64,000 nt of DNA. Origin: Candidatus Azobacteroides pseudotrichonymphae genomovar. CFP2 (GTDB lineage: Bacteria; Bacteroidota; Bacteroidia; Bacteroidales; Azobacteroidaceae). This document shows positions 19,800 through 31,180 of this stretch, in pieces (position 1 is the stretch's first letter; every line of letters starts with the position of its first letter). The notes beneath the pieces were generated by a model, which saw only the letters and a program-made list of their open reading frames with translations, had not been told where the DNA came from and did no database searches. The position numbers and the translations under genes are program-made. Location: assembly GCF_000010645.1 (NCBI RefSeq), contig NC_011565.1, forward strand, positions 882,001 to 946,000, read 5' to 3'.

Positions 19800-21026
19800 T
19801 TACTTTATTTCTCGATCATAAATTTTTGTGTTTTTTCTTAAAGGCTTAAAGGAAGGGGAAATAAATTCTTTATAAGAAAAACGTTGAATATGAATTTCTT
19901 TCACTCTATCGTACAATTTTTTCTTCAATTTCTCTATATTTTGTTTCTTGCGCGCTGAAATAAATACACAATTTTCATGTAACTTGCCCCCCCACGTTTT
20001 TTTTAACTCATCTAATGGAACATTTGCCTGGTCTCTTGAGATTAAGTCATTCTTATCTCCAGTAATATGTAAAAGAGCATCTATTTTGTTAAAAACAACT
20101 ATATAGGGTTTTTTTTCTTTGTTGATTTCATTCAGAGTTTGAATTACTACTTTCACTTGTTCCTCGAATGATGGATGAGAAATATCTACAATATGTATCA
20201 ATAAATCGGCTTCACGTACTTCATCAAGTGTGGATTTAAATGACTCTATCAATTCAGTTGGAAGTTTACGTATGAATCCTACTGTATCGGTAAGGAGGAA
20301 AACTAAATTATTGATAGTTACTTTACGAACAGTGGTATCTATAGTAGCAAATAGTTTATTTTCGGTAAAAATATCGGATTTGCTTAATAAACTCATTAGT
20401 GTAGATTTTCCTACATTGGTATAACCTACCAAAGCTACGCGTACCATCCGTCCGCGATTGCTTCTTTGAACTACCTTTTGTTTATCAATCTTTTTCAGTT
20501 CTTTTTTTAGATGAATAATTTTATTGAGAATAATACGACGATCGGTCTCCAATTGGGTTTCACCAGGTCCACGCATTCGAAAACCACCACTTTGCCTCTC
20601 AAGGTGTGTCCATAAATGAGTTAAGCGAGGAAGCATATAATTATATTGTGCTAATTCCACCTGTTTTTTTGCATGAGCTGTTTGTGCTCGAGAAGCAAAA
20701 ATATCTAAAATCAAGCTTGTCCGATCCATAATTTTAACTTTCAAGATGGTTTCTAAATTTCGTAATTGCTTAGTAGTAAGTTCATCATCAAAAATGACAA
20801 TATCGATTTTATTATTTTTATTCTCTGTGAAGTCTTTGATTTCCAGCAGTTTCCCACTTCCAACAAAACTGACTGGATGAGAATAGTCCAATCGTTGTGT
20901 AAATCGCTTGACCGATTGAATCCCAGCTGTTTTGGCAAGAAATTCCAATTCATCAAGGTATTCACCCAACTTCGTTTCACTTTGTTCAGGGGTAATCAAA
21001 CCAATTAATATTGCATTATTTATCAT
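19800..21026 (-). CDS. hflX: GTPase HflX
   Basis: 408-residue ribosome-associated GTPase. The N-terminal HflX domain (SHPVSFVGSGKLLEI, VIFDDELTTKQLRNLE) and the family string MRGPGETQLETDRR precede the G domain. In the G domain, G1 is GYTNVGKSTLMS, G3 DTVGFIRKLPTELIESFKSTLDE, and G4 VFNKIDAL. HflX splits stalled or heat-damaged ribosomes. It is transcribed divergently from the amino-acid permease, with 125 bases between them. It is downstream of, and convergent with, uvrA. Confidence 0.96.
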   Translation of the reverse strand: MINNAILIGLITPEQSETKLGEYLDELEFLAKTAGIQSVKRFTQRLDYSHPVSFVGSGKLLEIKDFTENKNNKIDIVIFDDELTTKQLRNLETILKVKIMDRTSLILDIFASRAQTAHAKKQVELAQYNYMLPRLTHLWTHLERQSGGFRMRGPGETQLETDRRIILNKIIHLKKELKKIDKQKVVQRSNRGRMVRVALVGYTNVGKSTLMSLLSKSDIFTENKLFATIDTTVRKVTINNLVFLLTDTVGFIRKLPTELIESFKSTLDEVREADLLIHIVDISHPSFEEQVKVVIQTLNEINKEKKPYIVVFNKIDALLHITGDKNDLISRDQANVPLDELKKTWGGKLHENCVFISARKKQNIEKLKKKLYDRVKEIHIQRFSYKEFISPSFKPLRKNTKIYDREIK

Positions 21027-21113
21027 AATGAACCACTATGAATAACATGTTATTATAATTGCTGTAAGACAATATAGGAAAATATTCCTTTAATAAATAA
21101 ACCGAAATTTATT

Positions 21114-21121
21114 TATATTTG
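21114..21121 (+). promoter_or_regulatory. Bacteroidetes-type -7 element upstream of the permease gene
   Basis: TATATTTG, an exact TAnnTTTG, 30 bases before the ATG at 21152. It overlaps the TTG at 21119 from which the reading frame opens, which rules that TTG out as a start codon if the promoter is real. Confidence 0.55.
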
Positions 21122-21151
21122 CGAATCATTACATCAAAACTTAATTGTCCA

Positions 21152-22768
21152 ATGAGTATTTTTAAAACAAAACCGATTTCTGTTTTGCTTTCTGAAGCAA
21201 AACAGGAAGGGGAAAATACATTAAAAAAAACATTCGGTCCTTTCAGCTTAATAGCTTTGGGATTAGGGGCTATTATTGGTGCAGGATTATTCTCCATTGT
21301 TGGGATTGCTGCAGGTAATTATGCGGGACCCTCTATTATTATTTCATTTCTAATTGCAGCAGTTGGATGTTGTTTTGCAGGGTTATGTTATGCCGAATTT
21401 GCCTCTATGTTACCTGTAGCAGGAAGTGCTTATACCTATTCTTACGCTACTTTGGGTGAATTTGGTGCATGGATAATAGGCTGGAATTTAGTATTGGAAT
21501 ACGCTGTAGGAGTACTTACTATTAGTATTAGTTGGAGTCGTTATTTCGTAAAATTTCTAGAACAATTATCAATACACGTTCCTAGCGAATGGACAATAGG
21601 ACCATGGGAAGGAGGAATTATAAATCTACCTGCTGCTCTCATTATCGTTTTGATAAGTTTTTTATTGACAAGAGGAACAGAAAGTAGCTCGAAAATAAAT
21701 AATGTTATTGTTTTTTTGAAAGTAGCTGTGGTTCTCGCTTTTATCATCTTAGGTTGGAGATTTATTAATTACGAAAATTACGTTCCCTTTATACCTAAAA
21801 ACGAAGGGAAGTGGGGTGAATTTGGATTTAGTGGAATCATTCATGCAGCTGCCCTTATCTTCTTTGCTTATGTCGGTTTTGATGCAGTGAGTACTGCTGC
21901 ACAAGAAACTAAGAATCCTCAACGAGATATGCCTATTGGTATCATGGGTTCTTTGATATTATGTGCCATATTGTATATCCTTTTTTCTTTTGTAATAGTA
22001 GGTGTAACTAACTATACAAAATTTCAAGGGAAAGATGGTATTGCACCAGTAAAGGTTGCTATTGATCAAATGGGAACTTTTCAATGGTTAAATTATGCTA
22101 TCATACCTTCTATTCTTATTGGATTTGTATCTGTCATATTAGTAATGCTATTAGGACAGAGCCGTGTTTTTTATTCTATGAGTCGTGATGGGCTACTTCC
22201 TCAATTATTTTCAGACATACATCCCAAGTATCATACACCGTATAAAAGCAATGTTTTATGCATGATGGTCGTTAGTATTTGTGCTCTTTTTGTACCTGCA
22301 CGCATAACAAGTGAACTATCAAGTATTGGGACGCTTACGATTTTTATTATTGTTTGTTTCGGTATATTAATTATGAGAAAAAAGATGCCAGATGTCCATC
22401 GTACTTTTCGTACTCCTTGGGTGCCATTCATCCCTATATTAGGCATATTTACATGCCTCTCTATGATGTTTTTTTTATCATTTGAGACATGGATACTTTT
22501 AATTCTTTGGACATTAATAGGGTATGATATATATGTTTTTTATGGTTTCAACCATAGTAGATGGGGAGCTAAAAACAAAAAAAGTTTCAATACATTGTCT
22601 GTTATAGGAGTGAGCTTTTCTATTCTTCTATTAGCACTTACTATCGCTCGTCAATATCAAATTGAGTGGAAACAGACGAAAATTGTCGTTTCATGGGTAA
22701 TATCTTTATTCCATATCATAATGTATATTTCCTTCTTTTTCAAAGAAAAAGATGATTGTAAATTGTAA
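21152..22768 (+). CDS. APC-family amino acid permease (cationic amino acid transporter type)
   Basis: 538 residues from the ATG at 21152 (MSIFKTKPISVLLSEAKQEG). The protein is almost wholly membrane, with 12-14 helices. The APC unwound-helix motif is in helix 1 (LGAIIGAGLFSIVG). Other family strings are CYAEFASMLPVAGSAYTYSYATLGE, IIHAAALIFFAYVGFDAVSTAAQETKNPQRDMPIGI and GQSRVFYSMSRDGLLP. This pattern is that of the YfnA/CAT branch, which carries arginine, lysine or broad amino acids by proton symport. The exact substrate cannot be read from sequence. ogt follows on the same strand after about 60 bases. Confidence 0.9.
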   Translation: MSIFKTKPISVLLSEAKQEGENTLKKTFGPFSLIALGLGAIIGAGLFSIVGIAAGNYAGPSIIISFLIAAVGCCFAGLCYAEFASMLPVAGSAYTYSYATLGEFGAWIIGWNLVLEYAVGVLTISISWSRYFVKFLEQLSIHVPSEWTIGPWEGGIINLPAALIIVLISFLLTRGTESSSKINNVIVFLKVAVVLAFIILGWRFINYENYVPFIPKNEGKWGEFGFSGIIHAAALIFFAYVGFDAVSTAAQETKNPQRDMPIGIMGSLILCAILYILFSFVIVGVTNYTKFQGKDGIAPVKVAIDQMGTFQWLNYAIIPSILIGFVSVILVMLLGQSRVFYSMSRDGLLPQLFSDIHPKYHTPYKSNVLCMMVVSICALFVPARITSELSSIGTLTIFIIVCFGILIMRKKMPDVHRTFRTPWVPFIPILGIFTCLSMMFFLSFETWILLILWTLIGYDIYVFYGFNHSRWGAKNKKSFNTLSVIGVSFSILLLALTIARQYQIEWKQTKIVVSWVISLFHIIMYISFFFKEKDDCKL

Positions 22769-22827
22769 TATAAGAATTACAGTAATTTTTTTTTTACTAC
22801 AAAAACAGCAAAACACTTTAATAAAAG

Positions 22828-23289
22828 TTGGAAACAATATATCGTTATTTATCGCCCATTGGATGTTTGGAAATAAAAGCAGAGGAAAAAATACTTACAA
22901 GGTTGTATTTATGTAAAAAAAACGCATTATCGGACAATTTTATATCTAACCATCCAATTATTCAACAAACTTGTATTCAATTGAATGAGTATTTTGCAAA
23001 AAAACGCCAATCCTTCGAACTTCCACTTGACATAATAAAAGGAACAGTATTTCAGAAAAAGGTATGGGAAGAATTACAACTCATTCCCTATGGAAAGACA
23101 ATCAGTTATTTACAACTAGCACAAGCTATTCATTGCCCAAACGCTTATAGAGCAGCAGGAACAGCAACTAGTAAAAATCCTATTATTATTATAATTCCTT
23201 GCCATAGAGTAATTAATACTAATGGGAGATTGGGTGGGTATACCTATGGGGTAAAAATTAAAAAGCAATTGTTAGATTTAGAACAGTAA
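22828..23289 (+). CDS. ogt: Methylated-DNA-[protein]-cysteine S-methyltransferase
   Basis: 153-residue DNA repair protein that takes O6-methylguanine methyl groups onto its own cysteine. The active site IIPCHRVI is intact (Cys125). The helix-turn-helix region GTVFQKKVWEELQLIPYGKTISYLQLAQAI and the NPIIIIIPCH hinge are typical. The frame has no ATG at the expected start: a stop lies two codons before the TTG at 22828, and the sequence from that TTG (then ETIYRYLSPIGCLEI) already matches the family N terminus. So the gene either uses TTG or has lost its start. Convergent with nrdJ, 36 bases apart. Confidence 0.92.
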   Translation: METIYRYLSPIGCLEIKAEEKILTRLYLCKKNALSDNFISNHPIIQQTCIQLNEYFAKKRQSFELPLDIIKGTVFQKKVWEELQLIPYGKTISYLQLAQAIHCPNAYRAAGTATSKNPIIIIIPCHRVINTNGRLGGYTYGVKIKKQLLDLEQ

Positions 23290-23325
23290 TTTTCTTCCAA
23301 TTAGATTGGAAAGATATAAAAAATG

Positions 23326-25929
23326 TTATTCGCACTTGGAATAACCGCAGCTGGCACAACTTATACAACCCTCTTGATATACTAAGCTCTCTTGTCCACA
23401 ATTCGAACATTTTTCTCCCTTCAATTTTGTGCCTGTTTTTATGTATTTTTTCAATGCTCTTTCCACACCACTTTTCCATGTATTGATAGATCTATCGTTA
23501 AGATGTAAACTATGTACAAGGTCTATAACTTGTTCTAATGGCATGGCATACCGTAATACACCAGAAATCAGCTTGGCATAATTCCAATATTCTGGATTAA
23601 ATTTGGCAGAAAGGCCTTCTATTGTTGTTTTGCACCCATGTTTATTAGAATATTGAAAATCGTAACGTTTGTCTCCGTTTTCATCTACATTTTTGATAAT
23701 AACTCCTCTCGAAACACTTTTAGGAAGAAAAATACCATTTTCTTCATCGTTAAGGCCAGTAAATATTTCGTAAGGAAAATTATTCAGTAGTCCTATGAAA
23801 GCAATCCATTTTTCTTTATTATTTTGAAATCTTACAACATCAGCTTCCAATTTACTCGGACGTTTTGCTAGAAATGAAACTCGATACAAATTGATGGCTG
23901 GTGATATAAAATCAGCTTTCTCCGATTGGTTTACGCCAGACTTCATTTCTTGCAAATTTTCTCCATATTCTTTGCCTCCATCAATTTTATGATTCTCTTT
24001 CGAAGTGGTTACTAGAACACCATTGCGAGACCCATCACGATAAACTGTACAACCTTTACACCCAGATTTCCATGCTTCAATATACAGATAATTAACTAAT
24101 TCTTCTTTTGTTTCATTGGGTAAGTTAATTGTAACACTAATAGAATGATCTACCCATCTTTGTATACGACCCTGCATTTTAACTTTTTGTAACCAATCTA
24201 CATCATTAGATGTAGATTTATAATAAGGTGATTTTGCAACTAAAGCATCTATTTCTCGTTGTGCATATTTTCTTGTTGTAGGATAACCTTGTACTTCCAT
24301 CCACTTAACAAACTTATGATGAAACACTGTATACTCTACCCACGAGTCGCCCATTTCATCTACAAAGTCTATTTTTGTTATCTCATCACTCGGATTAACC
24401 TTACGTCTTCGTTTATAAACAGGTAGAAAAACTGGTTCAATTCCCGAAGTTGTTTGACTCATCAAAGAAGTTGTACCAGTAGGAGCAATAGTGAGACAAG
24501 CAATATTCCTGCGGCCAAATTGTTGCATATCTTCAATTAACTGAGAGTCTACTTCTTTTAAGCGATGAATAAAAGGATTATTTTTTTCTAGTTCAATATT
24601 GAATATCTCAAATGCACCACGTTCTTTGGCTACTTCTACTGAAGCTCTATAAACGGACAGAGCTAATACCTTTTGAATTCTTTCTGCAAAATTAGTTGCT
24701 TCTTCTGTTCCATAACGAAATCCCAAAGCTGCCAACATATCACCTTCAGCAGTAATACCAATCCCTATTCGCCTTCCGATTAAAGTTTTGTGACGAATCT
24801 TTTCCCATAGTAATTGTTCAGTATGTTTTATTTCATCTGATTCATAATCAGATATTATTTTCATGAGAATAGCATCTATTTTCTCTACCTCTAAATCAAC
24901 AATATTGTCCATCATTCGTTGGGCCAATGCTACATGCTCCTCAAATAAATCAAAATCAAATTCAGCTTCTTTTTTAAATGGCTGTTTTACATAAGAATAC
25001 AAATTAATGGCCAGTAGACGACAACTATCGTATGGACATAAGGGTATTTCACCACAAGGATTTGTTGAAACTGTTCCAAATCCACTATCAATATAACAAT
25101 CAGGAATAGATTCCCTTAAAATAGTATCCCAAAACAAAACTCCAGGCTCCGCAGATTGCCAAGCATTATGAATAATCTTATTCCAAAGATCCTTAGCATC
25201 TATTTCCTTTATGATTTGAGGATTTTCAGAATCAATAGGGAATCTTTGAATAAAAGAACGATTTGATTCGACTGCTCTCATAAACTCATCTGTCAGTTTA
25301 ACTGAGATATTTGCCCCTGTTACCTTTCCTTCTTCTATTTTAGCATCAATAAATGACTCTATTTCAGGATGTTCTACAGACATTGATAACATCAAAGCTC
25401 CACGCCTACCTTCTTGTGCTACCTCACGTGTGGAATTAGAATATCGTTCCATAAAAGGAACCATTCCTGTCGAAGTGATAGCTGAATTATTCACGGGACT
25501 TCCTCTAGGACGAATGTGAGATAAATCATGCCCAACACCTCCTCTACGTTTCATCAGTTGGATTTGTTCTTCATCAGTTCTCATTATCCCACCGTAAGAA
25601 TCCGTCCTATTTCCGATAACAAAGCAATTAGATAGAGAGGTTAATTGATAACTATTCCCTATTCCAAACATGTTTCCACCCTGTGGGATGAGATAATTGA
25701 AATCTGAGATAACTTCAAGAATATTTTTTTCAGTAAGAATAGGATTAGGATATTTTTGTTCAATTCTTACAATTTCTCTTGCTATACGTTGGTGCATTTC
25801 ATTAGGAGTACTTTCAAAGTACTCTCCCTTATTGCTTTTTAGTGCATACTTATCAACAAATACTTTAGCAGCCAATTCATCGCCGCAAAAATAATCAAGA
25901 GAACTTTTATATACTTCTTCAAAAGTCAT
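23326..25929 (-). CDS. nrdJ: Class II (adenosylcobalamin-dependent) ribonucleoside-diphosphate reductase
   Basis: 867 residues. The ten-stranded barrel signatures are present: substrate Cys in [13 protein letters not shown], the [16 protein letters not shown] active-site loop with Cys and Glu, and [22 protein letters not shown] zinc-ribbon-like C terminus ([28 protein letters not shown]) matches the NrdJ subclass found in Bacteroides. It makes deoxyribonucleotides with a B12-derived radical and needs no oxygen or second subunit, which suits an anaerobic or microaerobic niche and implies a need for cobalamin. The start ATG at 25929 overlaps the end of pgi by 11 bases. Confidence 0.95.
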   Translation of the reverse strand: MTFEEVYKSSLDYFCGDELAAKVFVDKYALKSNKGEYFESTPNEMHQRIAREIVRIEQKYPNPILTEKNILEVISDFNYLIPQGGNMFGIGNSYQLTSLSNCFVIGNRTDSYGGIMRTDEEQIQLMKRRGGVGHDLSHIRPRGSPVNNSAITSTGMVPFMERYSNSTREVAQEGRRGALMLSMSVEHPEIESFIDAKIEEGKVTGANISVKLTDEFMRAVESNRSFIQRFPIDSENPQIIKEIDAKDLWNKIIHNAWQSAEPGVLFWDTILRESIPDCYIDSGFGTVSTNPCGEIPLCPYDSCRLLAINLYSYVKQPFKKEAEFDFDLFEEHVALAQRMMDNIVDLEVEKIDAILMKIISDYESDEIKHTEQLLWEKIRHKTLIGRRIGIGITAEGDMLAALGFRYGTEEATNFAERIQKVLALSVYRASVEVAKERGAFEIFNIELEKNNPFIHRLKEVDSQLIEDMQQFGRRNIACLTIAPTGTTSLMSQTTSGIEPVFLPVYKRRRKVNPSDEITKIDFVDEMGDSWVEYTVFHHKFVKWMEVQGYPTTRKYAQREIDALVAKSPYYKSTSNDVDWLQKVKMQGRIQRWVDHSISVTINLPNETKEELVNYLYIEAWKSGCKGCTVYRDGSRNGVLVTTSKENHKIDGGKEYGENLQEMKSGVNQSEKADFISPAINLYRVSFLAKRPSKLEADVVRFQNNKEKWIAFIGLLNNFPYEIFTGLNDEENGIFLPKSVSRGVIIKNVDENGDKRYDFQYSNKHGCKTTIEGLSAKFNPEYWNYAKLISGVLRYAMPLEQVIDLVHSLHLNDRSINTWKSGVERALKKYIKTGTKLKGEKCSNCGQESLVYQEGCISCASCGYSKCE

Positions 25930-27280
25930 ATAATTTACTTCTAATTTCGTTCCCTGGTTTCAAATGTTCAAATCCGGGTTTATTAAGCAAAGCAAACATA
26001 TTCTTTTTATATGATTCTACACCTGGCTGATCGAAAGGATTAACTTCCAATAGATAACCACTGATACCACAGGCTCTTTCAAAAAAATACAGTAGTTGCC
26101 CTAAATGATATTCATTCAATTCCGGAAGTTCTATCTTAATATTTGGGACATCTCCCTCTACATGAGCAATTTGTGTACCTAATTCTGCCATTTTATTAAT
26201 ATAATCCACTCGCTTACCCGATAAAAAATTCAATCCGTCCAAATCTTGACTATCCAATGGAACTTCTACTTTATATTTAGGACTAGCAATAGATATTACT
26301 GTTTCAAAAACAGTCCTTTCTGCCTCCTGAATCCATTGTCCCATAGAATGTAGATCAGTAGTAAAATCTACTACAGCCGTAAAAATACCTTTATGTTGTT
26401 TCCCTTCACTTTCACTATAGAGTTGTTTCCACCATTCAGCAACATAATGCAACTTTGGATTAAAGTTAGCAAGAATTTCTATTTTCTTACCAATTTTGTA
26501 CAATTCGTTACGAGTGGATGCATAAAGTTCAGCTGGATTATTTTCAAAAGGGATATCACTTGATGTTGCTCTCTCCATATCAGTTGCACCCGCAATTAGT
26601 TGCTTAATATTTATTCCGGCTATCGCAATCGGTAATAATCCTACTGGCGTTAGGACAGAAAAACGGCCTCCTATATCATCTGGTATAATATAAGTCTTGT
26701 ATTTCTCTTTGACTGCCAAATTATGTAAAGCACCTCGTGCTTTATCTGTTACAGCAACAATGTGCTTTTGAGCATTCATTTTCCCTATAGAATCTTCCAA
26801 TTGTTTTTTCAAAATACGGAAAGCCAATGCTGGCTCAGTAGTAGTACCAGATTTAGAAATATTTATAATACCAAATTTTTTCCCTTCTAAATATTCAGAC
26901 AATTCGTATAAATAATCTTCACTAATATTATGACCAGCATAAACAACTACTGGTCGTTCATTTTTCAAAGCACCGAATGAATTTGCAAGAGCAGTAATTA
27001 CTGCTCTTGCACCTAAATAACTGCCACCAATACCAACTATTACAACAACTTCACAGTCAGTACGAAAACTATTGGCAGTTAACTGAATATCATCCATATC
27101 TTTTTCTATAACAGAAGAAGGGAAATGTAACCATCCCAGAAAATCTCTTCCTTTTCCATTTCCAACTTCCAACATTCTATTACATTCTTTAGTTTTAACT
27201 GCTTGTGCAACAACTTGCTCTTTTGTCATTGCTTTTAATGTTTTAAACATCGAGCTGCTCAATTTGATATCTAATTTCAT
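25919..27280 (-). CDS. pgi: Glucose-6-phosphate isomerase
   Basis: 453 residues from the ATG at 27280 ([18 protein letters not shown]); the frame opens eight codons earlier at a TTG inside gpsA. Family signatures: [15 protein letters not shown], the phosphate-binding [37 protein letters not shown], and the C-terminal [30 protein letters not shown] block with its catalytic Lys (here starting ACGISGYL). The enzyme interconverts glucose-6-P and fructose-6-P. It lies in the order lysS-gpsA-pgi known from Bacteroides, 16 bases after gpsA. Confidence 0.97.
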   Translation of the reverse strand: MKLDIKLSSSMFKTLKAMTKEQVVAQAVKTKECNRMLEVGNGKGRDFLGWLHFPSSVIEKDMDDIQLTANSFRTDCEVVVIVGIGGSYLGARAVITALANSFGALKNERPVVVYAGHNISEDYLYELSEYLEGKKFGIINISKSGTTTEPALAFRILKKQLEDSIGKMNAQKHIVAVTDKARGALHNLAVKEKYKTYIIPDDIGGRFSVLTPVGLLPIAIAGINIKQLIAGATDMERATSSDIPFENNPAELYASTRNELYKIGKKIEILANFNPKLHYVAEWWKQLYSESEGKQHKGIFTAVVDFTTDLHSMGQWIQEAERTVFETVISIASPKYKVEVPLDSQDLDGLNFLSGKRVDYINKMAELGTQIAHVEGDVPNIKIELPELNEYHLGQLLYFFERACGISGYLLEVNPFDQPGVESYKKNMFALLNKPGFEHLKPGNEIRSKLYDF

Positions 27281-27296
27281 AGCTTTATAATTTTTC

Positions 27297-28292
27297 TTAC
27301 CCAAGTATCCTCGATAATTTTTGCACTACAGACCTCACTGGTTTTTTTTCGTACAAAACAGAGTATACTGCATCTAATATGGGCATATCCACGCGGTATG
27401 TGTTATTAATTTCTTTGATACATTTAACCCCGAAATATCCTTCTGCAACCATTCCCATTCCCATTTGGGCTGCTACAATAGAATATCCTTTGCCTATCAT
27501 TATTCCAAAAAGTTGATTACGACTAAATCTCGAATAAGCCGTTACCAATAAATCGCCCAAATAAGCCGAATCATACAAATTTCTTGACATAGGACTTACA
27601 ATTTTAACAAAATGTTCCAATTCCATCATTGAATTAGAAATAAGAACCGCTCGAAAATTATCACCATACTTTAAGCCCTGACAAATACCAGCTGCAATAG
27701 CATATACATTTTTTAATGTCGAAACGTACCCTATACCAGAAATGTCCTTACTAACAATTACTTTCACATAGTTTGTAGTAAATAATTTTGCCAATCTCTG
27801 CCCATACTCTTCATTGTCACATCCCACTGTGATATAAGATAATCTTTCCAAAGAGACTTCTTCAGCATGGCAAGGTCCTCCTAACATAGCAATACTATCT
27901 ACCGAAACATCGTAATTTTTAATAAAAAAATCACTTACTAAAATATTTTCATCAGGGACAATACCTTTGATGGCTGATACAATAAATTTGCCTTTCAATG
28001 GCAAGTAAAGAGTTTGAAGATGCTGTTTGAGAAATGGAGAAGGAACGACAAAAAATAAAATATCACATTTTTCAACAACTTCATTAATATTACTATGAAA
28101 GGATATCCTCTCTATATCAAACTTTACATTTGGCAAATAAAACGGATTATGTTTTAATGCTTTGAATTCTTCAATCTGCTCTATACGACGCATATACCAA
28201 TGAAAGTTAAGACAATTGTCAGAAATAATTTTAGAAATAGCGGTAGCCCAACTACCACCTCCTAATATTCCTATTTCACATGCATTATTCAT
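27297..28292 (-). CDS. gpsA: Glycerol-3-phosphate dehydrogenase [NAD(P)+]
   Basis: 331 residues. The N-terminal dinucleotide site is [14 protein letters not shown], followed by [14 protein letters not shown] and [18 protein letters not shown]. The catalytic Lys region [28 protein letters not shown] and [19 protein letters not shown] are intact. It makes sn-glycerol-3-phosphate for phospholipids, which connects to plsC and pssA elsewhere in the window. It follows lysS by 16 bases and precedes pgi, so the three form an operon. Confidence 0.96.
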   Translation of the reverse strand: MNNACEIGILGGGSWATAISKIISDNCLNFHWYMRRIEQIEEFKALKHNPFYLPNVKFDIERISFHSNINEVVEKCDILFFVVPSPFLKQHLQTLYLPLKGKFIVSAIKGIVPDENILVSDFFIKNYDVSVDSIAMLGGPCHAEEVSLERLSYITVGCDNEEYGQRLAKLFTTNYVKVIVSKDISGIGYVSTLKNVYAIAAGICQGLKYGDNFRAVLISNSMMELEHFVKIVSPMSRNLYDSAYLGDLLVTAYSRFSRNQLFGIMIGKGYSIVAAQMGMGMVAEGYFGVKCIKEINNTYRVDMPILDAVYSVLYEKKPVRSVVQKLSRILG

Positions 28293-28308
28293 TTGGACTA
28301 TTTTATTT

Positions 28309-29811
28309 TTAATAATCTAATTTCTCCGGACGCATATGAGGGAAAAGAAGTACTTCTTGAATAGAAGTTTGTTTTGTTAACAACATTACTAAACGATCCA
28401 TCCCAATTCCCATTCCTGAAGTTGGAGGCATTCCATATTCCAATGCACGTAAAAAGTCTTGATCTATAAACATTGCTTCATTATCTCCTTTTTTCGAAAG
28501 CTTCAATTGATCTTCAAAACGTTTACGTTGATCAATTGGATCATTCAATTCCGAATATGCATTAGCTAATTCAAATCCATTTACTATCAATTCAAAACGT
28601 TCTGTCAATTCGGCATTTTGTCGATGGCATTTACAAAGGGGAGACATCTCTTTCGGGTAGTCAATTATAAATGTTGGTTGAATATATTTCCACTCACATT
28701 TTTTACCAAATATCTCATCAATGAGTTTCCCACTACTCATTGTTTTATCTTCTTCTATATGTAGAAAACGACAAACCTCTCGCAATTGATTTTCATTCAT
28801 TCCAGCAATATTAACACCCGTATTTTCTTCAATAACATCAATCATAGTAATTCTTCTATAAGGAGCTTTGAAATTGATTATATATTCTCCTATCTTCAAC
28901 TCTGTGCTACCCAAAATCTCTATGCAAATATGTTCAAGCATTTGTTCGGTAAAATTCATCATCCACTTGTAGTCTTTATAAGAAACATAAACTTCTACAA
29001 CTGTAAACTCCGGATTGTGTACTTTATCAATACCCTCGTTACGAAAATTACGAGAAAATTCGTAGACACCTTCAAATCCACCAACAATTAACCGTTTCAG
29101 ATATAACTCATTAGCAATACGTAAATAGCAAGGGATATCTAATGCATTATGGTGGGTAACAAACGGACGAGCAGCTGCTCCACCCGGTATACTTTGCAAA
29201 ACAGGGGTATCTACTTCTATGTAACCTTTTTCATTGAAAAAGCTACGTACAGAATTGAAAATTTTTGTTCTTTTCAGAAAAATATCCTTAGTACCCTCAT
29301 TGACAATTAAATCTACATATCGTTGACGATAACGTAATTCAACATCATTATAAGAATCATAAGTCATTCCATCTTTAGATTTGACAATAGGTAGTGGACG
29401 CAAAGATTTAGAAAGTAACGTCAAGCTATTCACATGTATAGATATCTCACCTGTTTGTGTACAAAAAACATATCCCTTTATACCAATAAAATCGCCAATA
29501 TCTAGTAATTTTTTAAATACTATATAATAAAGATCCTTATTCTCATTCGGGCAAAGACTATCGCACTTAATATAAAGTTGTATTCTGCCAACAGAATCTT
29601 GAAGCTCCACAAAAGAAACCTTACCCATAATCCGACGACTCATCATTCGCCCTGCAACAGACACCTCCCATCGTGGAGAATCCTCTCTAAAGCCCCTTTT
29701 TATTTCTGTGGAATAATCCGTTACAATGTATTCGTCGGCAGGATAGGGGTCAATTCCTCTACTTTTTAATTCTTCTAGACTTTTACGACGAAATATCTCT
29801 TGTTCACTCAA
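28309..29811 (-). CDS. lysS: Lysyl-tRNA synthetase (class II)
   Basis: 500 residues. OB-fold anticodon domain (about 48-160), then the class II core: motif 2 FSRNFRNEGIDKVHNPEFTVVEVYVSYKDY and motif 3 GMPPTSGMGIGMDRLVMLLT. The protein ends in the usual LFPHMRPEK, whereas Bacteroides LysS carries about 70 more residues after this (from memory, total near 576). That tail is missing, and gpsA begins 16 bases on. No ATG lies at the start: the frame from the upstream TAG reads ATA ATT GAT TTG AGT GAA CAA GAG, so the TTG at 29811 is the likely start. Confidence 0.94.
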   Translation of the reverse strand: MSEQEIFRRKSLEELKSRGIDPYPADEYIVTDYSTEIKRGFREDSPRWEVSVAGRMMSRRIMGKVSFVELQDSVGRIQLYIKCDSLCPNENKDLYYIVFKKLLDIGDFIGIKGYVFCTQTGEISIHVNSLTLLSKSLRPLPIVKSKDGMTYDSYNDVELRYRQRYVDLIVNEGTKDIFLKRTKIFNSVRSFFNEKGYIEVDTPVLQSIPGGAAARPFVTHHNALDIPCYLRIANELYLKRLIVGGFEGVYEFSRNFRNEGIDKVHNPEFTVVEVYVSYKDYKWMMNFTEQMLEHICIEILGSTELKIGEYIINFKAPYRRITMIDVIEENTGVNIAGMNENQLREVCRFLHIEEDKTMSSGKLIDEIFGKKCEWKYIQPTFIIDYPKEMSPLCKCHRQNAELTERFELIVNGFELANAYSELNDPIDQRKRFEDQLKLSKKGDNEAMFIDQDFLRALEYGMPPTSGMGIGMDRLVMLLTKQTSIQEVLLFPHMRPEKLDY

Positions 29812-29895
29812 ATCAATTATCTATCATTAGTTATATACCATGAAAAAAGTAAATGTAGAAATAATATTTTTAGAAATATAGGTCTCAAATTAATT

Positions 29896-30996
29896 TCATA
29901 AAATTTCTCTAATTGTTCCATTGCTTACATAAAAAAGTTTATAAGCATGTTGCATTTTTGTTAAAATATTATCTAGATGTTTACGGTTAGTATCAGTAAT
30001 AAATATTTGTCCGAAAGTTTTTTGGGCTAACAGGCGAATAATTTTTTCTACTCGCTTAGCATCTAGTTTATCAAATAAATCATCTAGCAACAATATAGGG
30101 ATAGACAGCCCCTTTTGAACCAAAAAACTAAATTGTGCCAATTTCAAAGCAATCAAATAAGTTTTATTTTGACCCTGTGAACCAATTTTACGAATTAAAA
30201 AATTATTAAGTAAAAAGTTAAAGTCATCCTTATGAATTCCTGTGCTAGTAAATCCTAATATTTTATCCCGTTCTCTTTTTTCATACAATAATTCAAATAA
30301 GGAATGATCGTCTAAATGAGACACATATTCCAAGTCTATTGTTTCATTCTTATCACTAATGGTATAATAATATTCCTTAAATAAAGGCAAAAAGTCAGTT
30401 GTAAAATTCTTTCTTTTTTGATATATAATTTCACCAGTAGTCCCCATTTGTTCTTCCCATATTTCAAACTCTTCGCCAGATAGAGAAGGAAGAGCATTCC
30501 TTAATAAAAAATTCCTTTGTTGTAAAGCTTGATTATAATAAATCAATGTTCTCAAATATTCTTTGTCGTATTGACTAATAAGCATATCAGCAAATTTTCT
30601 ACGCTCATTACTTCCGAATTGGATCATATTTGTATCGTTGGGAGAGACCATCACTGTCGGAATTAATCCAATATGTTCGGAAAGTTTCTTATACTCTTTT
30701 TTATTCCGTTTGAAAATTTTTCGTTGTTTAAGCTTTATGCCACAGTAAATCTCCTCTATGTTGTCCTTATCTTTGTAAAAAGCATGAAGAACCGCAAAGT
30801 CTTTATTGTAATTAATTAATTGAGAATCTGTCAGATTAGTGTGATTTTTTGTAAAAGCGAGGTAATACAGAGCATCAAGCAAATTTGTCTTTCCCATACC
30901 ATTATCTCCAAGCAAATAATTTATTTTAGGAGAAAAAGAAAGCGAGCCTTCTTCTATATTTTTGAAATTCAATATGGTTACTATTTCTATAATCAC
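29896..30996 (-). CDS. recF: DNA replication and repair protein RecF
   Basis: 366-residue SMC-like ATPase of the RecFOR pathway. Walker A LLGDNGMGKTNLLDALYYLA, the signature helix region RKIGSQGQNKTYLIALKLAQF, and Walker B PILLLDDLFDKLDAKRVEKI are all intact. The start is a GTG at 30996 (then IIEIVTILNFKNIEEG). No ATG exists between the upstream stop (31027-31029) and this point, and alignment in my memory to Bacteroides RecF begins here. It is divergent from ligA across the trinucleotide repeat region. Confidence 0.94.
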   Translation of the reverse strand: MIIEIVTILNFKNIEEGSLSFSPKINYLLGDNGMGKTNLLDALYYLAFTKNHTNLTDSQLINYNKDFAVLHAFYKDKDNIEEIYCGIKLKQRKIFKRNKKEYKKLSEHIGLIPTVMVSPNDTNMIQFGSNERRKFADMLISQYDKEYLRTLIYYNQALQQRNFLLRNALPSLSGEEFEIWEEQMGTTGEIIYQKRKNFTTDFLPLFKEYYYTISDKNETIDLEYVSHLDDHSLFELLYEKRERDKILGFTSTGIHKDDFNFLLNNFLIRKIGSQGQNKTYLIALKLAQFSFLVQKGLSIPILLLDDLFDKLDAKRVEKIIRLLAQKTFGQIFITDTNRKHLDNILTKMQHAYKLFYVSNGTIREIL

Positions 30997-31055
30997 ACTG
31001 TATAAGTTATATGGATAATATATGCATTATTTAGATACAAATAAAATTATGTTCT

Positions 31056-31120
<65 letters not shown>

Positions 31121-31180
31121 AGAAGAAGCATTCTGTATTATCTTGTGGCTTACAAGTAATTTTAGTAAAAAATCGTATAT

